Below the pieces are notes generated by a model. That model saw only the letters and a list, made by a program, of their open reading frames with translations, did no database searches and was not told where the DNA came from. A stretch of DNA of 64,000 nt from Petrimonas sp. IBARAKI (lineage in GTDB: Bacteria; Bacteroidota; Bacteroidia; Bacteroidales; Dysgonomonadaceae): contig AP018040.2 in assembly GCA_002356435.2 (NCBI GenBank), forward strand, positions 1,240,001-1,304,000, given 5' to 3'. Of this stretch, positions 9,189 through 18,770 are shown in pieces; position 1 is the first letter of the stretch; the number at the start of each line of letters is the position of its first letter. A program made the translations under genes and the position numbers.

Positions 9189-9944
9189 CTAATGGATATT
9201 TATGTGGCTGTATTGATTCCGGAATCCGTCGAGAAAAGGATTATTACAATCCAGTTCGGTGATCAAGAAATCGATGTCGGACAAATCTGATACCTGATGG
9301 CGTTGCGATAAATTCAGTTTTTCAGCAATTGTAAGCAGTACATTCTTTTCCGATACCTCAAACATGGCCTTGTTCACCTCAACAACCTCCATATCGATAT
9401 CTGTCATTCCCCGTTCAACGGAGATCGCATTTACTCCCATAAAACAAAGATCAAATCTTATTCGATGCAACTCATTAATGGTGTGAGCACCTACATGAAT
9501 GTTATGATCTTTTTTTAATTCCCCCCCAATAGTAAATACTTTTATGTTTTTGTACTCCGAAAGAGAGATTGCTATCTGCGGACTTATGGTAAAAATGGTG
9601 AGGTTGAGATTTTCAGGAATAACCTTCGTCAGTTCAAAAATAGTGGTCCCTCCCTCAAAAAGCAAGGTCATGTTGTTTTCAATCAGTTTTACAGCTTTTG
9701 CAGCAATAATCCTCTTTTCTTCTATCGAATAAACATTGACGTCAGCAATAAAAGGCCTGACCAGGGATTTACTGATGGCACCGCCGTGAACCCTGACAAT
9801 GTGTCCGCCATCAGCCAGTTCTTTCAAGTCTCTTCTGATGGTGTCTTCTGATACGTTTAACAATTTGCTCAGATCAACAGAAAGCACTTTATTGTGCAAA
9901 TTGATCTGTTTCATGATAATCTTAAATCGTTCTTCCTTTAGCAT
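9189..9944 (-). CDS. DeoR-family transcriptional regulator
   Basis: 251 aa. Residues 1-56 form the DeoR winged helix (KEERFKIIMKQI, then LSVDLSKLLNVSEDTIRRDLKEL), and residues 75-235 the DeoR C-terminal sugar-phosphate sensor domain (LFEGGTTIFELTKVIP, FTIGGELKK). It is the first gene of the set running through the DegT, ceramidase-like and mur genes. It probably represses that operon and is released by a sugar phosphate, for example MurNAc-6P or GlcNAc-6P; the effector is inferred. A TATATTTG -7 box lies at 10047-10054 upstream. Confidence 0.88.
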   Translation of the reverse strand: MLKEERFKIIMKQINLHNKVLSVDLSKLLNVSEDTIRRDLKELADGGHIVRVHGGAISKSLVRPFIADVNVYSIEEKRIIAAKAVKLIENNMTLLFEGGTTIFELTKVIPENLNLTIFTISPQIAISLSEYKNIKVFTIGGELKKDHNIHVGAHTINELHRIRFDLCFMGVNAISVERGMTDIDMEVVEVNKAMFEVSEKNVLLTIAEKLNLSQRHQVSDLSDIDFLITELDCNNPFLDGFRNQYSHINIH

Positions 9945-10244
9945 ATCCTGTCGTCTTTGATTTCAATTAGGTTTGGTGCAGCTACAACGCATACATTTAA
10001 GTATAACTAAAAAACAGTTATTGCGTTTTTATGCGCTTTTACAATGCAAATATAGGCATAAATAAGTACTTAGAAGTAGGATCTTAATAGAAAAAAGTAA
10101 TTTAGTAATATTTAACTATTTTCCGGAGACAGGATTTTTATACTCAGGCAGTACAAAAGAATGAAAACGATCCTAAAACGCTAATCGTGATTGATTGTGA
10201 TGGAGCCGATGATTATATGATTGATTCCTTTTGTGAATTCTGGG
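9945..10244. promoter_or_regulatory. regulatory gap upstream of the DeoR operon
   Basis: This 300-bp gap lies between two minus-strand genes. On the minus strand TATATTTG at 10047-10054 matches the Bacteroidetes -7 box TAnnTTTG, about 100 nt before the DeoR start. Next to it (10021-10046) are two TGCG-T-rich half copies (ttgcgttttt, atgcgctttt) that could be a DeoR operator. I see no gene or RNA in the rest. Confidence 0.45.
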
Positions 10245-11627
10245 TTACTTCTGGGTTAGTAAACTTTCGATTGCTTGCATCAGAGTATCACTTGCTTCGG
10301 GGGAGATACCCGATACCTCTACTTCATAACCTCCCTGTTTATAAGCTTCCCGGGGGGCTATATAGCCCGGGCCGTAATCTCCATAGGCAGCAACTGCTAC
10401 AAACAAATCGGGACGGATTTTTTTTGCAAACAGCTGAAATTCTACAAAACACTCTCCGGGTAGTCCGATTATTCTGGCTTTTCCGATTTTTAAACACGTG
10501 ATGTCAGTTTCTCCGCCATCCCTGTATCGTTGAATATATGCAACCCGGGAGACAATTCCTGGCAGAGCCTCTTTCTCCTTGGTTTTTTCCCATTTGTTAA
10601 CCTCTTCAAGACTCTTGTCAGAAGGACGCAAACGTACCGGTTGAACCAACCACTCTACTGAAACTGCCGCGACGGCTTCTTTCTCTGTGGCGCTCCAGGC
10701 CCTTCTCATGCCATCCGCCAGACGTTGAGCGAGAATCCATCTGTTTATCTTCGAGCCGTCGTTGTATTTTCCAGCGGCAATATTGCCACCTGCTCCGTTA
10801 AAATGCAGATGCAAAACATCAGGCACCTCCAGCTGTCTGAGAAAACGGGCTATTCCCGGAAAATCGGGGTTGGCAATACCGGTCCGATAATAACTTTGAG
10901 GATGGGTTGCATAAAAACTCAGTATAGCTACCGGTTTTTCTCTCTCCCAAAAACTGATCAGGGACACTTTGGGATCAATCAGCCCTTCTGGCTCGTCTCT
11001 GAGATTACGATCCCCACATGCCGAAAAACGGGTAGCTTTGACAAGGGAATCACTTCCGAAAATGCGGCGATTGGAAGCAACTTGATACACTTCAGCCTCT
11101 CCCAGACCAATATGTGTAATAGGGTGGGGGTTCTTTAGTGATTCTTTCACAGCATCAGCCAATTTAACCATCAGCTGACGGTCGTAGGTGCCTTCATATC
11201 GTTCGGGATCAAGATTTGCTTCAATTAACAACTTCTCAGCTCCAAAATCGGAACGGGGAGCATCATGCTGATGAAGCGAGTGTAATGCGACTCTGTTGGG
11301 AGTGGTTCCTGCTGCTTCAGCCAATGCTTTTCTGAAAGCCACATGACTTTCATTGGCGATGCCAATCCAGTCAATTGCACATAAGACAATCGGTTCCCCC
11401 GATCCCAGGATCACTACTCCTCGAGCACGAAGGCCCAAATCCCAGCTGTTTTTCATTTCATCATATGCCAGAGCTGTCCCAACGGAAGGGGTAGCATCCA
11501 GATCGAAGACAGATATTGCAATTGAATTATTGGCTGGAGGAATCTGATTTTTAGCCATCATCATATACGGTGCCCAGGTAATGGACAACACCATCAGCAA
11601 ACATTTCAATCGTTTATGAACTGTCAT
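10245..11627 (-). CDS. neutral/alkaline ceramidase-like secreted protein
   Basis: 460 aa with a signal peptide (residues 1-25, ending MMMA). It is the N-terminal domain of the neutral ceramidase family without the C-terminal Ig-like domain: LRARGVVILGSGEPIVLCAIDWIGIAN, then LHSLHQHDAP carrying the HxH zinc ligands, ATHPQSYY, and NGAGGNIAAGKYN. It is related to the propeller-containing protein at 5791 but lacks the insert. It is 300 bp upstream of the DeoR gene, so probably a separate transcript with a linked function. Members of this family in Bacteroidetes are rarely characterised, and the substrate could be a lipid amide or a sugar derivative. Confidence 0.8.
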   Translation of the reverse strand: MTVHKRLKCLLMVLSITWAPYMMMAKNQIPPANNSIAISVFDLDATPSVGTALAYDEMKNSWDLGLRARGVVILGSGEPIVLCAIDWIGIANESHVAFRKALAEAAGTTPNRVALHSLHQHDAPRSDFGAEKLLIEANLDPERYEGTYDRQLMVKLADAVKESLKNPHPITHIGLGEAEVYQVASNRRIFGSDSLVKATRFSACGDRNLRDEPEGLIDPKVSLISFWEREKPVAILSFYATHPQSYYRTGIANPDFPGIARFLRQLEVPDVLHLHFNGAGGNIAAGKYNDGSKINRWILAQRLADGMRRAWSATEKEAVAAVSVEWLVQPVRLRPSDKSLEEVNKWEKTKEKEALPGIVSRVAYIQRYRDGGETDITCLKIGKARIIGLPGECFVEFQLFAKKIRPDLFVAVAAYGDYGPGYIAPREAYKQGGYEVEVSGISPEASDTLMQAIESLLTQK

Positions 11628-11763
11628 GACATTTATTCTTAGAACATATTAATAATCATTCGTGCCAACGATATGGATGATTTCAACACGTGAATTAAAA
11701 ACCGAAGCCGGCAGGTCACTCTTTAATAGCTGTTATTGTCGGGCCAGCCGGCTAAGGTACCGT

Positions 11764-13023
11764 TCAGGTGTCAAGAAAGATTTTTACCAGATCATCTATC
11801 TTTTTTCCATTATGATCAAATCTGGCAACGGTATAGATATCATTATCATCACCGATAGCAATAGAATTTACATAGGTGGGGAAATTGCCATTCTCATAAA
11901 AAACCGGGCCCAGATCCTTATATTTTTGCTCCGGAATATTATACGTAACAACGTGCAGATATTCTAATCCTTTAGGAGCGCCCATGCTTATTTTTTCCAA
12001 TCCGGCTATTCGTTTTCCATCCTTATATATAGGAGCACCGGTAAGATAAAAAATGGTATCGTTCTTAATTTTAAATCCCAGGTATCCATAGCTAAACTGA
12101 TCGAACATTCCGCTTTTACGAGAAGGTTCAGACGTGATTCTTTCGACGATCTCAATCTTCCGGCTCTTAGGATCGAAGTTGAAAAGATATCCTGAGTTCC
12201 CATGTACACCGTAAGCTTTGTTTTCTGGCCCGTACCAGAAGATTTTCCTCCAGTTATATCCCATGCTGCCGGCATCCTTTACATCGTATTTCCCAAAGTA
12301 ATCAAGTCTCATGCTTACCTCCTCCATTTTCTGTGGAACCTGATCTGTGAAAGGATCATATTCGTAGATATCACCTTCAGCCGTAGAATAAAAAACATGT
12401 CCGTCATCAGGGTTTACAAGGATGGAACGGCACAACACCCTGTAATCTTCCCCTCTTTTTCCGAACTCGCCCAGTCCATTGATAAGACCCAGATTTTTTA
12501 GTGTATTCTTTTTTATATCGTAATCGATAAAATATCCCTTGGGCCAGGTTATGCCATACAAACGTTCTCTTTCTTTATCCATTGTCATGGTAAGAATTCC
12601 TTCCCCATCGGGTGCCAATGCTAGATCCTGAATCTCTCCGGTGGTCATATCGTAATAGAGAAAATGTCCACCCGGATAAAGTTTATATCCATCAGGTGCA
12701 TTTACAGGAAGTTGCTGTGCACCATCGATCATTTCGTAATATCCAACATGTGTGGCAAAAAAGAGTTTGTTGTCGTGTTCAAAGAATTCGGTATGACTCT
12801 TTCCCTGAGAAATATAATTCAGTTTCTTCTCCCCCAGGGCTTCTGAGAGATCCGCCAGAAACTGAGTCTTGTCTGAAGCCGGATCGTAGCAATACATCTG
12901 AGCTCCAACGTCGTGCCGGGTTGAACAGAGGACGTAGTAAATTTTTCCGTCACTGGCTTCGGAAATGGCATTGTAGGTTTCATGAGCATCCTGAAATCCT
13001 GAAAAATAGGTTTTAGCAATCAT
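11764..13023 (-). CDS. beta-propeller protein of unknown function
   Basis: 419 aa without a signal peptide. It has repeated strands of the type GKIYYVLCSTRHDVGAQMYCYDP, KLFFATHVGYYE and HVFYSTAEGDIYEYDP about every 50-60 residues, which fits a six- or seven-bladed propeller of the oligogalacturonate-lyase or PQQ-like type. The absence of a signal suggests a cytoplasmic protein, although a missed upstream start cannot be excluded. It is 136 bp upstream of the ceramidase-like gene on the same strand. A sugar lyase or a binding protein are both possible; I do not assign a reaction. Confidence 0.65.
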   Translation of the reverse strand: MIAKTYFSGFQDAHETYNAISEASDGKIYYVLCSTRHDVGAQMYCYDPASDKTQFLADLSEALGEKKLNYISQGKSHTEFFEHDNKLFFATHVGYYEMIDGAQQLPVNAPDGYKLYPGGHFLYYDMTTGEIQDLALAPDGEGILTMTMDKERERLYGITWPKGYFIDYDIKKNTLKNLGLINGLGEFGKRGEDYRVLCRSILVNPDDGHVFYSTAEGDIYEYDPFTDQVPQKMEEVSMRLDYFGKYDVKDAGSMGYNWRKIFWYGPENKAYGVHGNSGYLFNFDPKSRKIEIVERITSEPSRKSGMFDQFSYGYLGFKIKNDTIFYLTGAPIYKDGKRIAGLEKISMGAPKGLEYLHVVTYNIPEQKYKDLGPVFYENGNFPTYVNSIAIGDDNDIYTVARFDHNGKKIDDLVKIFLDT

Positions 13024-13393
13024 TTTTCTAATATTAATAGGTTTTATTATTGTACGTTTTATTATCCGTAAACAATCATAGAAATCTACTGGGATTTCCG
13101 TTTTTTCATTTTTTTCAAAGTTCGCCAGGATAAACCATATAATATCAGAAAATTGCGCAAAGCTTCTTTCAAAAAGCGCAAGAAAGAGAAGACATGTTCC
13201 ATTAGTTGCTTAAAACCTTGGATAATTGTTCTCATTGCGTCAGATCTTATAAAGATAGAACAAAGTATATTTCAGGCGTCCGAATGCAGACAGCCGGAAT
13301 TAAAAAAAATCCGCCAGGATTTTTGTGTGTTAACCTTACAAAAATCTGGCGGAATGAAAGAATGAAAGAATGAGAGAATTTATAAGAATGAAT
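13024..13393. other. intergenic region with a terminator and GAATGAAA repeats
   Basis: This 370-bp gap holds the terminator of the 13394 gene (13302-13353, listed separately) and, at 13352-13380, three tandem copies of an 8-mer close to GAATGAAA. The remaining AT-rich part (13024-13300) carries the upstream region of the propeller gene. I see no clear -7 box and no open gene there. Confidence 0.5.
13302..13353 (-). terminator. rho-independent terminator of the Gfo/Idh gene
   Basis: Arms at 13310-13326 and 13338-13353 pair over 16 bp with a one-base bulge around an 11-nt loop. In the minus transcript the stem is followed by a run of eight T (13302-13309). It ends the gene that stops at 13394. 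Confidence 0.85.
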
Positions 13394-14737
13394 TTAAAGT
13401 TTCATTTCCCAACCTTTTTGATATTTCCTGCTCCACAGTTTGCTGGCTGCACGGTTATTGATAATGTGGGCGTTGGTGGGATTTGTCTCGAATGTAGTTC
13501 TTGTGCGTTGGGCTATATTCCCTAAATGTGCCAGGGTTGTGCTGATACATCCTACGTTAATATCGGCATTAAGCGTAGACCCTTTTCTGATACCGTCCAA
13601 AAAGTTGGAAAAATGGAACGAGTCCAATTGTTGGGTGGGGTTTGTAGTATCCCCGGCCTTGAAACTCATTTCACTGGTTACCTCTTTTACAAGCTTATTC
13701 TTCAGGTCGTACACCTTGTAAGCATTTCCTCCTCCGATCACCAGGGTGCCGGATTCGCCGTAGAATGCGCAGCCTACCGAAGAGTCTTCAATATTCCGAC
13801 CGTTGCAACTCCGACCTTCCCATGTGATTAGCTTGTTGCCTCCAAATTCGAGGTTGACGATTTGTGTATCTGGAAATTCCCAGTCATCACTATAAAGGTA
13901 TCTGCCTCCTGAGGAATCAACATGGGTAGGATAGGTCAAGTCCATTCCCCAACGGAGAATATCAAGAAAATGCACACCATTATTTCCAGCTTCGCCGGTA
14001 CCCCAATTGTAGAACCAATGCCAGTTATAGTGGAGATAGTTGTCTTTGTAGCTAGTTACCCTTGGTGCCGGACCTTGCCACAGTTCCCAGTCAAGCCATT
14101 CCGGTACAGCCGTAACGTTTCCTGTTCCAATTGATGGCCTGTTATTTGCGTACCAGGCTTTACCGAAGTAGACTTTGCCAATGATTCCCTCTTTTATTTC
14201 CTGTACCGCTTTGATTACATTAGGCCACGATCTGCGTTGCATACCTGTTGCAGTAACTATGTTATATTTTTTCACTGCCTGCATGAGGATTTCATCCTCT
14301 GCCGGATTGTGACTGGTGGGTTTTTCCAGATAGACATTTTTGCCGGCTTTCATAGCCATCAGAGCAGCTGGTGCATGCCAATGTTCGGGTGTAGCAATGA
14401 TCACAGCATCTAAATCCTTTATTTCAAGTAACTTTCTTAGGTCTTTTTCTCCCTGAGGGGTATTGCCTGCAATTTTTTTTACGTTGGTGATACATTTTTC
14501 CATGGCACGTCTGTCTACGTCGCAAACGTAAGCTATTTCGCATCCTTTTTCCCGTGCAAAACCTCCCGACAAGGCGTTACCACGTGAGTTTACACCAATA
14601 GCGCCCATTTTTATTTTCTCGTTGGCCCCGACTATGTTTTTGTAGCTTCTGGCGCTAAATCCAGGTAAAACACCCCCTATAGAAACCAGTGTTGTGCCAA
14701 TGGCTGCTTTTTTGATAAATTCTCTTCTTGTAGTCAT
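13394..14737 (-). CDS. Tat-exported Gfo/Idh/MocA-family oxidoreductase
   Basis: I start at the ATG at 14737 (447 aa), because TTRREFIKKAAIG is a proper Tat signal and the 15 residues upstream are not. The nucleotide-binding turn is MGAIGVNSRG. The family catalytic region EKPTSHNP follows PEHWHAPAALMAMKAGKNVYL, and YNWHWFYNWGTGEAGNNGVHFLDILRWGM carries the Asp/His pair seen in sugar dehydrogenases. NAD(P) is expected to be bound before export. It is monocistronic with its own terminator. A role in oxidising a glycoside at the envelope, as proposed for relatives in Bacteroidetes, is likely but not shown. Confidence 0.85.
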   Translation of the reverse strand: MTTRREFIKKAAIGTTLVSIGGVLPGFSARSYKNIVGANEKIKMGAIGVNSRGNALSGGFAREKGCEIAYVCDVDRRAMEKCITNVKKIAGNTPQGEKDLRKLLEIKDLDAVIIATPEHWHAPAALMAMKAGKNVYLEKPTSHNPAEDEILMQAVKKYNIVTATGMQRRSWPNVIKAVQEIKEGIIGKVYFGKAWYANNRPSIGTGNVTAVPEWLDWELWQGPAPRVTSYKDNYLHYNWHWFYNWGTGEAGNNGVHFLDILRWGMDLTYPTHVDSSGGRYLYSDDWEFPDTQIVNLEFGGNKLITWEGRSCNGRNIEDSSVGCAFYGESGTLVIGGGNAYKVYDLKNKLVKEVTSEMSFKAGDTTNPTQQLDSFHFSNFLDGIRKGSTLNADINVGCISTTLAHLGNIAQRTRTTFETNPTNAHIINNRAASKLWSRKYQKGWEMKL

Positions 14738-14837
14738 GATGATATTTTTAGAAAAACACGTTTGAATTTGACAAAAATACAAAATTAATTGGCAACGGTT
14801 TTTCTATTTACGTTTGATTATCATCAAAAAACGCAGA

Positions 14838-15368
14838 TTACTTCATTTTCACGAAGGTTCTTACAACGCCTTCATCAGGCGCAAGCATCGTGACGCTGTA
14901 GCCTTTCTTTTGTAGCAAATCGATCAGTGGGGTGGGAGGAAACGAAGAGATAAATTCCAGACAATCTCCTTGATTCAACTTATTGGCGAGATCAAGTATT
15001 TGATCCTTAGGGTGATTTCCGGATTCGATGATGGGGCGGACATCCAACGTGTGCGTAATGGTTGCCGGGAGCATTTTTTCTGAGAAAGGGATATGAATAT
15101 CTTCACTGTTTGGACAGAAACTGTTCTCAAGCGGCAATAGTCCTGCTTCCTTTCTGAGCGTATTAACCATCTCCACTATACTCACACCTCCCACTTTTGC
15201 CGCTTGCTGCAACGAGGTTACTTTTGCTACCGTTTTTCGCAATACCGGATTTTTTAATGCGGCAAAAGCAGGAGAGAAATGCTTCAAAAGCTCTTCCAGT
15301 TGCGGAAATTCTTTTAATAAATCGGCAACTTTGGTGTCGGGAGTGATGTCGGGTTTATTTGTGTTCAT
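14838..15368 (-). CDS. DUF1858 + DUF2249 domain protein
   Basis: 176 aa. Residues 8-65 match DUF1858 (TPDTKVADLLKEFPQLEELLKHFSPAF, then the helical KVTSLQQAAKVGGVSI), and residues 100-175 match DUF2249 (LDVRPIIESGNHPKDQILDLANKL..GDCLEFISSFPPTPLIDLLQKKGY). These small domains often accompany hemerythrin-like NO-response proteins. Its start lies 14 bp inside the DUF438 gene, so it is the last gene of the cupin/DUF438/DUF1858 operon. Likely part of the nitrosative-stress response. Confidence 0.8.
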   Translation of the reverse strand: MNTNKPDITPDTKVADLLKEFPQLEELLKHFSPAFAALKNPVLRKTVAKVTSLQQAAKVGGVSIVEMVNTLRKEAGLLPLENSFCPNSEDIHIPFSEKMLPATITHTLDVRPIIESGNHPKDQILDLANKLNQGDCLEFISSFPPTPLIDLLQKKGYSVTMLAPDEGVVRTFVKMK

Positions 15369-16590
15369 ACGAAAGCAGTCGCTGGTCGCCTTCCAGTTTT
15401 CTCATTTGTGTGATATCTTGCGTTACTTCCACAACACCCAGATACTCCCCTTCTTTTCCGCGTACAGCCGAGTATTCGATATAGATGAACCGCCCCATGA
15501 AGTTCGACATCCAAAAAACGGCTTTGTTTTCTTTCCCGCTTTTGAAATCGGAAAGTATTTGCTCTACCACGTGCACACTTCCCGGCGGATGGCACATCCG
15601 TACATCACGTCCGATAATAGAACGGTTTCGCTCGAAAACCCTGTTGGGACTGTGTGAAAAGAAACGTACCTTATCGATTTTGTCCACAAATGTAATGTCG
15701 ATGGGAAGATGTAAGAAAAGGGCTTCTAGCTCAGCGAGATTAAATGCTCCGGAGGAAAGGCGTATAGCATCGGCGGTCACGTATTCCTGTTTTTCAACCT
15801 TTGTGCCGGACGGTTGCCATTCGTCTTCCGGGTCAAAAAGGCAGTAACCGAAATTAGGCGTTTCCTGATAGACCTTGTACCATTCTTCTTCGGTTAATGT
15901 GTCCATTGCCATTGGGAACAAAATTTCCTCTTCTTTCATAATCATTCCGTCCAACATCTCAACGGCCGGAACAAGTACGAGCTGAACAAGGGATTTCATT
16001 TCTTCCACCGTTGAAACGGGTGATTCCAGCGCTTCAAAAGAACTTTTCAACAAATCCCTGATTTCGTCGTGTTTACCCCACATCACCTTTGGAGGGCCTG
16101 TGATAAGGTGTTTCTCCAAAAAGGGGAAAAGCAGATATTCCTTCCGTTTGTAGTGTTTATCCACATCGGATAAGTTATTGAATATTGTACGAAGCTGCAG
16201 TATAAATCCCGGCAGTTGTTTTTCGCTAAGGTCAGTTACGTTATCAAACAGGCCGGCGATTTTAATTACTTCTCTTTTTAATGACTGATTTTCTTTTTTG
16301 AATGTGTCCACCGGATGCCCTGCGGGAACGGGTTTGGCACCACCCAAATCGATGCTACCGTCGAGTACAGCCGTATGCAAATCGCAGAAATCGAGAATTT
16401 CTTCCTCGGTAAGTGCGTTGCTATTGATGAGTTCCTGTTCAACTTCCACCACTTCGTTGTATGGGATGTTGCGGAGCACTTCGATAAGTCTTTGTCGCAG
16501 CACTTCGGGGTTTTCTCCTTCGTGTAAACGGAGGAGAAGGTGTCGCAACAGTTCTTTGCGCTGCGACGAGTTATTGATTACTTCACTCAT
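15355..16590 (-). CDS. DUF438 / hemerythrin / PAS protein
   Basis: 411 aa with three domains: DUF438 (about residues 10-80), a hemerythrin-like four-helix domain (about 115-255; HYKRKEYLLFPFLEKH, KHDEIRD and EEEILFPM supply His and Glu ligands for a di-iron site), and a PAS-like domain (about 285-400; NRSIIGRDVRMCHPP, FIYIEYSAVRGKEGEYLGVVEVTQDIT). It is probably a di-iron NO or O2 sensor or scavenger in the cytoplasm. It sits 4 bp downstream of the cupin and overlaps the next gene, and it shares an operator with hcp through the cupin promoter. Confidence 0.88.
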   Translation of the reverse strand: MSEVINNSSQRKELLRHLLLRLHEGENPEVLRQRLIEVLRNIPYNEVVEVEQELINSNALTEEEILDFCDLHTAVLDGSIDLGGAKPVPAGHPVDTFKKENQSLKREVIKIAGLFDNVTDLSEKQLPGFILQLRTIFNNLSDVDKHYKRKEYLLFPFLEKHLITGPPKVMWGKHDEIRDLLKSSFEALESPVSTVEEMKSLVQLVLVPAVEMLDGMIMKEEEILFPMAMDTLTEEEWYKVYQETPNFGYCLFDPEDEWQPSGTKVEKQEYVTADAIRLSSGAFNLAELEALFLHLPIDITFVDKIDKVRFFSHSPNRVFERNRSIIGRDVRMCHPPGSVHVVEQILSDFKSGKENKAVFWMSNFMGRFIYIEYSAVRGKEGEYLGVVEVTQDITQMRKLEGDQRLLSYEHK

Positions 16591-16594
16591 AAAT

Positions 16595-16918
16595 TTATTG
16601 CTTAATCATTGTCAACACCATTTTAAACGGCTCAATAGCATAGAGTGCATGAGAGAACCCGGCAGGCATAATGATGCACTCACCTTTTTTCAAATGGTGA
16701 GGATTGCCGTCTATGCGGATTTCTGCCTCACCGTCCAGCAGGTATACCATCGCATCATAGGGCGAGGTGTGTTCCGTCAGTCCCTGGTCTTTATCGAAAG
16801 AAAACAATGTGACGTTTCCCGATTGCTTTTTTATAACTTGTTTGCTGACGACGCCTCCCGAAGAGTATTCAATTGAATTTTCCATCGAGAAAATTTTTGC
16901 AGGTTCAAAAGTTGCCAT
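16595..16918 (-). CDS. small cupin-domain protein
   Basis: 107 aa, one cupin barrel: motif 1 lies around GLTEHTSPYDAMVYLLDGEAEI and motif 2 around GECIIMPAGFSHALYA. It is the first gene of the cupin/DUF438/DUF1858 operon, preceded by a Crp/Fnr-type operator and a TATCTTTG -7 box. Stand-alone cupins of this type are common next to hcp-like genes in anaerobes. Its ligand is unknown; a metal-bound stress sensor is one possibility. Confidence 0.82.
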   Translation of the reverse strand: MATFEPAKIFSMENSIEYSSGGVVSKQVIKKQSGNVTLFSFDKDQGLTEHTSPYDAMVYLLDGEAEIRIDGNPHHLKKGECIIMPAGFSHALYAIEPFKMVLTMIKQ

Positions 16919-16946
16919 AATTGTTTTTTATTGATGATTGATACTG

Positions 16947-16954
16947 CAAAGATA
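16947..16954 (-). promoter_or_regulatory. -7 box of the cupin operon
   Basis: On the minus strand this reads TATCTTTG, a perfect Bacteroidetes TAnnTTTG box, 28 nt before the cupin ATG. It lies exactly 21 nt downstream of the palindrome at 16976-16991, the same spacing as at hcp. Confidence 0.8.
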
Positions 16955-16975
16955 TTATTTAGATTGAAACTAAAT

Positions 16976-16991
16976 TGTAACTTGAGTTACA
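16976..16991. promoter_or_regulatory. Crp/Fnr-type operator of the cupin operon
   Basis: The sequence is TGTAACTTGAGTTACA, a dyad with six-base arms TGTAAC/GTTACA and a four-base centre. The same arms occur upstream of hcp at 18771-18786. With the -7 box 21 nt away, the centre falls near -41, as for activators that contact RNA polymerase directly. Confidence 0.8.
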
Positions 16992-17034
16992 GTTTAGAAC
17001 TTTTTTGACACCTTTGGCTTTTTGAGTATCCGGG

Positions 17035-18705
17035 TTATTTGCACTCCACCGTTTCGAGGAGAAGTTTCATATCTTCGTCCACGCTTGTAATTCCCGTAAT
17101 TCCAAAGTTGTTTACCAGTACATTCACCACGTTGGGTGAAAGGAATGCAGGGAGGGTCGGTCCAAGGTGGATGTTCTTCACTCCCAAATAGAGCAGGGCC
17201 AGCAAAACAATTACCGCCTTTTGTTCATACCAGGCAATGTTATAAGCGATGGGCAAATCGTTCAAGTCGTTTAAACCTAGGGCTTCTTTTAATGCGAGAG
17301 CGATTTTTACGAGTGAGTAGCTGTCGTTGCACTGTCCGGCGTCAAGTACACGGGGAATGCCATTGATATCACCCAACGGTAACTTGTTGTACCGGTATTT
17401 GGCACAACCGGCGGTTAAGATGACTGTATCCCCGGGCAGTTTTTGAGCGAACTCGGTATAATAGTTTCTTCCGTTCATTCTCCCGTCGCATCCTCCCATC
17501 ACAAAGAATTTGCGAATGGCGCCGGACTCGACTGCTTCAACCACTTTATCAGCAAGAGCAATGACCTGATTGTGTGCGAATCCGCCTACAATCTCACCCG
17601 TTTCGATTTCTTTGGGAGCAGCACATTTTTTGGCATGTTCGATTATTGCAGAAAAGTCTTTTGGTTGTCCCTCCTTTCGGTCCCCGATATGCTTGAATCC
17701 TTCGAATCCCGATGCCCCTGTTGTATAGACCCTGTCGATGTAAGTGGATGATTTTCGGGGAGGGACAATGCAGTTGGTCGTAAACAGGATAATTCCGTTA
17801 AAATTCTCAAAATCTTCGGTTTGATGCCACCATGAACTCCCGTAATTGCCCACGAAGTGGCTGTATTTCTTAAATGCCGGATAGTAGTTTGCCGGAAGCA
17901 TTTCACTGTGCGTGTAAACATCTACCCCTGTCCCTTCGGTTTGTTTCAGCAGATCTTCCATATCCTTTAAGTCGTGTCCGCTGATGAGAATTCCCGGATT
18001 GTTACGTACGCCAAGGTTTACTTTTGTGATTTCCGGATTTCCGTAACTCGATGTGTTTGCTCTATCCAGCAATGCCATTACCTGTACACCGTATTTCCCG
18101 GTTTCGAGAACCAGTGCGGTCAACTCGTCAACCGAAAGGGTGTCGTCCGTTGTTGCTACCAGCGCACGCTGCATAAAAGCGAAAATTTCGTTTTCTGTGT
18201 AACCTAAGTTGAAAGCGTGTTCGGCATATGCAGCCATTCCTTTTAATCCGTAAATGGTGAGTTCACGAAGAGAGCGGACATCTTCATTTTTTGTGGTAAG
18301 CACACCCACTTCGAACGCTTTTTTTGATATTTCGGCTTCGGTTTCTCCCACCCAGAGAGCACCGTCAAAAGTGATCCCATCAATATTTCCCCCTGTGTTA
18401 GTCAGGCGTTCCCTTGCGGCATTCCGCATTTCGAAAGCCATTAACAGGCGTGTGGTAAACCGGTTTTTGTCGAAATTGGCATTTGTGATGGTCATAAACA
18501 AGCTATCGGTAATAAATTTGTTGATCTGCGGAATTTCAATCCCATATTTTCTCAACGGAACGGTATAATGTGAAATTCCTTTGCACAAGAACAACAGCAA
18601 ATCCTGAAGGTTGGCCACATCTGCGGTTTTTCCACATACTCCCTTTACGGTGCAGCCTTCGTTCTTTGCTGCTTCCTGACACTGAAAACAAAACATTTTA
18701 TCCAT
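17035..18705 (-). CDS. hcp: hydroxylamine reductase / hybrid-cluster protein
   Basis: 556 aa. The N-terminal 4Fe-4S motif is C-x2-C-x8-C-x5-C (Cys6, 9, 18, 24), the class I spacing found in strict anaerobes; E. coli Hcp has a longer middle spacing. The hybrid-cluster ligand regions follow ([68 protein letters not shown]). Hcp acts in the cytoplasm on NO or hydroxylamine and is a hallmark of nitrosative stress. It is monocistronic and divergent from the Crp/Fnr gene, with a strong operator and -7 box. Confidence 0.97.
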   Translation of the reverse strand: MDKMFCFQCQEAAKNEGCTVKGVCGKTADVANLQDLLLFLCKGISHYTVPLRKYGIEIPQINKFITDSLFMTITNANFDKNRFTTRLLMAFEMRNAARERLTNTGGNIDGITFDGALWVGETEAEISKKAFEVGVLTTKNEDVRSLRELTIYGLKGMAAYAEHAFNLGYTENEIFAFMQRALVATTDDTLSVDELTALVLETGKYGVQVMALLDRANTSSYGNPEITKVNLGVRNNPGILISGHDLKDMEDLLKQTEGTGVDVYTHSEMLPANYYPAFKKYSHFVGNYGSSWWHQTEDFENFNGIILFTTNCIVPPRKSSTYIDRVYTTGASGFEGFKHIGDRKEGQPKDFSAIIEHAKKCAAPKEIETGEIVGGFAHNQVIALADKVVEAVESGAIRKFFVMGGCDGRMNGRNYYTEFAQKLPGDTVILTAGCAKYRYNKLPLGDINGIPRVLDAGQCNDSYSLVKIALALKEALGLNDLNDLPIAYNIAWYEQKAVIVLLALLYLGVKNIHLGPTLPAFLSPNVVNVLVNNFGITGITSVDEDMKLLLETVECK

Positions 18706-18741
18706 AATACTTTTAATTTTTATTGTTATTGTTTAGTGACA

Positions 18742-18749
18742 CAAAGGTA
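18742..18749 (-). promoter_or_regulatory. -7 box of hcp
   Basis: Minus-strand TACCTTTG, a perfect TAnnTTTG box, 37 nt before the hcp ATG and 21 nt from the operator at 18771-18786. There is no good -33 box, which fits a promoter that depends on an activator. Confidence 0.8.
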
Positions 18750-18770
18750 GTCCGGAGAATCATGAACTTT

